A stretch of DNA of 64,000 nucleotides, taken from positions 187,001-251,000 of the forward strand of contig NZ_VWOX01000005.1 in NCBI RefSeq assembly GCF_008629675.1, written 5' to 3'. The translations under genes were made by a program, and so were the position numbers. Source of the DNA: Roseiconus nitratireducens. GTDB lineage: Bacteria; Planctomycetota; Planctomycetia; Pirellulales; Pirellulaceae. Numbering within the stretch: position 1 is the first letter of the stretch; each line of letters opens with the position of its first letter. Of this stretch, positions 62,601-64,000 are shown piece after piece. A model generated the notes under the pieces. The model saw only the letters and a list, made by a program, of their open reading frames with translations, was not told the DNA's origin and did not search any database.

Positions 62601-64000
62601 TGACTTCGAAGGCGCCCACGTCCGACAGGGCACTGCCATCAGCGTCCCCATCTTGTGGACGCGGGATGCCGCGGGCGTCAACTGCGACCGGACTGATGCC
62701 TGCGGCCACGGCATCGATCGCCAAGCTTCCCGGAAGCAGGGGCAGCGTCTGAACCGGTCCCCCGTAGCCTCCCAAAACTCCCAGCCTCGGATCCGTATTG
62801 ACCTGGTCGCCCGCCTGATCGAATCCCATGGAGTTCCCGCTGTCCAGATTGAATCCTTGCGACACGATTGCACCGCTGGACAATAGGGCATTGCCGCCGG
62901 AAAAGATGCTGGACTGAACTTGGATCGGACCGCCGGCGGCCGCGAGGTTGCTGCCCGCGACGGCCACGTTGTCGGCGAACGTCGAGGCGAGGATCGAAGG
63001 CAAAACCGGCGGGTCAAGGCTGGAGAAGAACAAACCGCCACCGTTGCCAGCGGACTGGTTCTCCGTGACCGTGACATTGGTCATTGAGAAACTGCCACGA
63101 TTGACCAACAGCGCGCCTCCGTTGCCTCCGCTCTGATTGCGGTAAAAGCTTGACGCAGACGCACTGAGTGTTGCGATGCCGGTAGTGCCCAGGAGGGAAA
63201 TGGCTCCTCCGGACCCCACCGCCGTGTTGTCGGACATGTTGACGGCATCCAGCACCAAGTTGACGGAGTTGTTGACGTGCACCGCGCCACCGTCACCGGT
63301 CGTTCCGTTGGGATCCCCTGCCTGGTTGGACTCCAGCTGGCTGTTGCGGATGGTGACCGTCGCTCCTGCGCCCAGTGCCGAAATCGCACCGCCGTTTCCC
63401 GACGCGTTGTTCCCGATCAACCGCGAATCCGAAACGTCCAAATCCCCAAACGCCAGGATCGCACCGCCATCGGTCACCTGGACATCCAGCCGGTCGGCGG
63501 AATGATTCTGCAACACGACATTTTGCAGCACCAACTGCGTCGCGACGCTGCTACGCACGCCACCGCCCCCCGCGCCATCACTGGCGACGCCATTCTGAAG
63601 GCTCAGGTTTTCCAGCAGGAAGGTGTAGGTCGGGCCGCTCGCAACCAGGTCAAGCACTCGACTTTGCCGCTGCGCGTCGATGATGACCTCCACCGCAGAA
63701 TTTCCCTGTCCGACCAGCGAAAGGTCTTCGGCATTCCGTACGACCAGCGGCCCCAGCTGTGGATCCAGCAAGTACGTTCCTGCCGGGATTTCCACGCGGT
63801 CCGCTCCGGGATTCGTTGCAGCCGTTTCAATCGCCGACCGCAGGGAGCAATCCAGGACGGGTGCCGGAGGATCCGCCGCGCACGCACCTCCCGAGAAGTC
63901 GTCAGTGGTTCCGACCACGTAGGTCGCCAAGACACGTCGCGATTCCAATGCTTCGGCGCGCAACCGGCGCGGCAACTTGCGGGCGTTACGCCGCTTGCGA
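59638..64000 (-). CDS. very large dockerin-bearing surface protein, 5' end off window
   Basis: The frame is open from the right edge; RKRRNARKLPRRLRAEALES, then RRVLA is the planctomycete N-terminal motif, so only a few residues are missing. More than 1450 residues are visible. Order: a right-handed beta-helix region (CSLRSAIETAATNPGADRVE; many N-x-G-x-G-G-A-I rungs); a Calx-beta domain (near 470); a DUF11-like domain; cadherin-like repeats (DSFTIAEDESDAALLRLDVL, NDTPSG); an SdrD-B-like domain (AYCDQNSNGTEDAGES); FG-GAP/VCBS repeats (ADRDGDGDQDLLVAVDYDNA; GDVDGDGDADLLVAG); and two dockerin-like repeats near the end (DVTGDGVVSPRDALHVINRV; DLNLDGQVTPMDVLLIINHL). An adhesin or matrix role is inferred. 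Confidence 0.9.
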   Translation of the reverse strand, partial: RKRRNARKLPRRLRAEALESRRVLATYVVGTTDDFSGGACAADPPAPVLDCSLRSAIETAATNPGADRVEIPAGTYLLDPQLGPLVVRNAEDLSLVGQGNSAVEVIIDAQRQSRVLDLVASGPTYTFLLENLSLQNGVASDGAGGGGVRSSVATQLVLQNVVLQNHSADRLDVQVTDGGAILAFGDLDVSDSRLIGNNASGNGGAISALGAGATVTIRNSQLESNQAGDPNGTTGDGGAVHVNNSVNLVLDAVNMSDNTAVGSGGAISLLGTTGIATLSASASSFYRNQSGGNGGALLVNRGSFSMTNVTVTENQSAGNGGGLFFSSLDPPVLPSILASTFADNVAVAGSNLAAAGGPIQVQSSIFSGGNALLSSGAIVSQGFNLDSGNSMGFDQAGDQVNTDPRLGVLGGYGGPVQTLPLLPGSLAIDAVAAGISPVAVDARGIPRPQDGDADGSALSDVGAFEVIRVIPPTIRISDVTVNESDGNASVDLTLDSATPSPFTVGVFTQDLTASAGTDYTATDIAVNFNGFTGEVQSISVPILDDLQGESAEQFQIALRTASDPTIDTSAVGVVTIQDDDVSDLVSETQLISASDPKVGDTITFQTTVFNAGPSRATSVSLINSLPSGLNATANHGAVTAGSYDVSTGRWNLDTIESGQTVTLTIEGIADVSAGATTVVNQISAASGDQSDPSTVGDQLSDSVAVRIAVNASADSFTIAEDESDAALLRLDVLANDTPSGLTIIDSGFASLGTVTIEPGGTALRYAPDPDLFGQDVFSYTVVAADGQTATANVTVNLTPVNDDPVVGDDQLDVRSVGTFAINLGDLLANDVPGPANESGQALVIDSVASFSAAGAAVTLQGNQILVTPADDFVGRTDSFDYSVRDEQGAVGTGRVSITFIPNLSGHAYCDQNSNGTEDAGESIVGTRIFVDANGNQSFDDGEFNTRTDSNGDYRFIGAPAGDFAVIAERPAACPSIPASPGVFRTTFDVGNLARSMTAADRDGDGDQDLLVAVDYDNALVVVRNDSGELSLADEIIIGTRPQSVVAGPSDIGQRPAIAVATIGQSEDGGAIYVGNTTFTEVRAANGPIDLVLEDLDNDGTLELVSTSFRSSTLTVSGSDGSAPFTLATGTEQIYTLDVGDVDGDGDADLLVAGIGYGDGSEVNLLIQDQPLQFSAAISAGPALDLMNAYVDVAVVDIDGDGTGELLTLDQEGNLRTLAYRGGSLELLGETAVAADASQFSFGDLNSDGIEDVAVASLRGNLIKLFVGRGDGQFDLIQTVDDLPTPSDLQVVDLQNDGFAEIAVLNLYGALTPGSSLPSTITVLRLDVSVSEITITQDESTLDYVFPGTARTSQLDVTGDGVVSPRDALHVINRVGWWQDSQASGENVARMRQSADLNLDGQVTPMDVLLIINHLDRQHNQDALSQRLGDSAGRSLRAEMDPEATDLVFGTQLF

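Noticed and set aside
1-64000. Search by eye for CRISPR arrays, tRNA, rRNA, transposases and phage genes
   Set aside because: No regularly spaced repeats of CRISPR size, no recognisable RNA gene and no transposase or phage protein motifs were seen; short RNAs could still be missed.

Overview
The window looks like chromosomal DNA of a planctomycete of the Pirellulaceae/Rhodopirellula type. I infer this from the GC-rich coding style; from secreted proteins carrying the planctomycete-type N-terminal motif (ALEGRRLLA at 45.2 kb, ALESRRVLA at the right edge) with dockerin-like EF-hand repeats; from sulfatase, DUF1207 and WD40-kinase genes; and from many conserved genes of unknown function. I saw no tRNA, rRNA, CRISPR array, insertion sequence or phage gene.

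Left part (1-14.5 kb): a truncated FlgI-like lipoprotein, a ribbon-helix-helix protein, a PEGA-type lipoprotein, a small Cys-rich secreted protein, a beta-propeller, a Cys-rich outer-membrane protein and a DUF1269 protein. Then comes a tightly overlapping six-gene operon on the minus strand: RDD, SpoIIM-like, membrane protein, DUF4129-like, DUF4350-like, MoxR ATPase. It is a recognisable MoxR membrane operon, but it has no DUF58 gene.

Centre-left (14.7-27.5 kb): an Nramp-related transporter with a 15-bp repeat in a loop, a Wzx-like flippase preceded by a glycosyltransferase remnant, and a NodU/CmcH-type carbamoyltransferase. These are followed by a complete minus-strand [NiFe]-hydrogenase maturation operon, hypF-hypC-hypD-hypE-fnt-hypA-hypB, with a formate/nitrite-type channel inside it and no hydrogenase structural gene in the window.

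Centre (27.7-38.4 kb): a minus-strand envelope operon (GT2 glycosyltransferase, a 55-residue small protein, an LptF/LptG permease, an ArnT-like GT39 transferase, DUF1207 protein), chained by ATGA overlaps or near-zero spacing. It resembles an undecaprenyl-phosphate-sugar/lipid A modification pathway. Next are a sulfatase with a VHL-beta-like tail, an SxtJ-like membrane protein, a cardiolipin synthase, and a FKBP isomerase flanked by two copies of a short repeat.

Centre-right (38.4-47.8 kb): a decahaem c-type cytochrome with an LVIVD-repeat C-terminus, a large outer-membrane beta-barrel upstream on the same strand, and a divergent surface protein with two HbpS/GlcG-like domains. This is a candidate porin-cytochrome electron-transfer module.

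Right part (48-64 kb): a Ser/Thr kinase-WD40 protein with a non-RD catalytic loop, a secreted VWA protein, and a secreted WD40-caspase protein divergent from it. These may form a signalling cassette. An outer-membrane protein and a very large dockerin-bearing surface protein that runs off the right edge close the window. Four intergenic stretches carry short dispersed or hairpin repeats.
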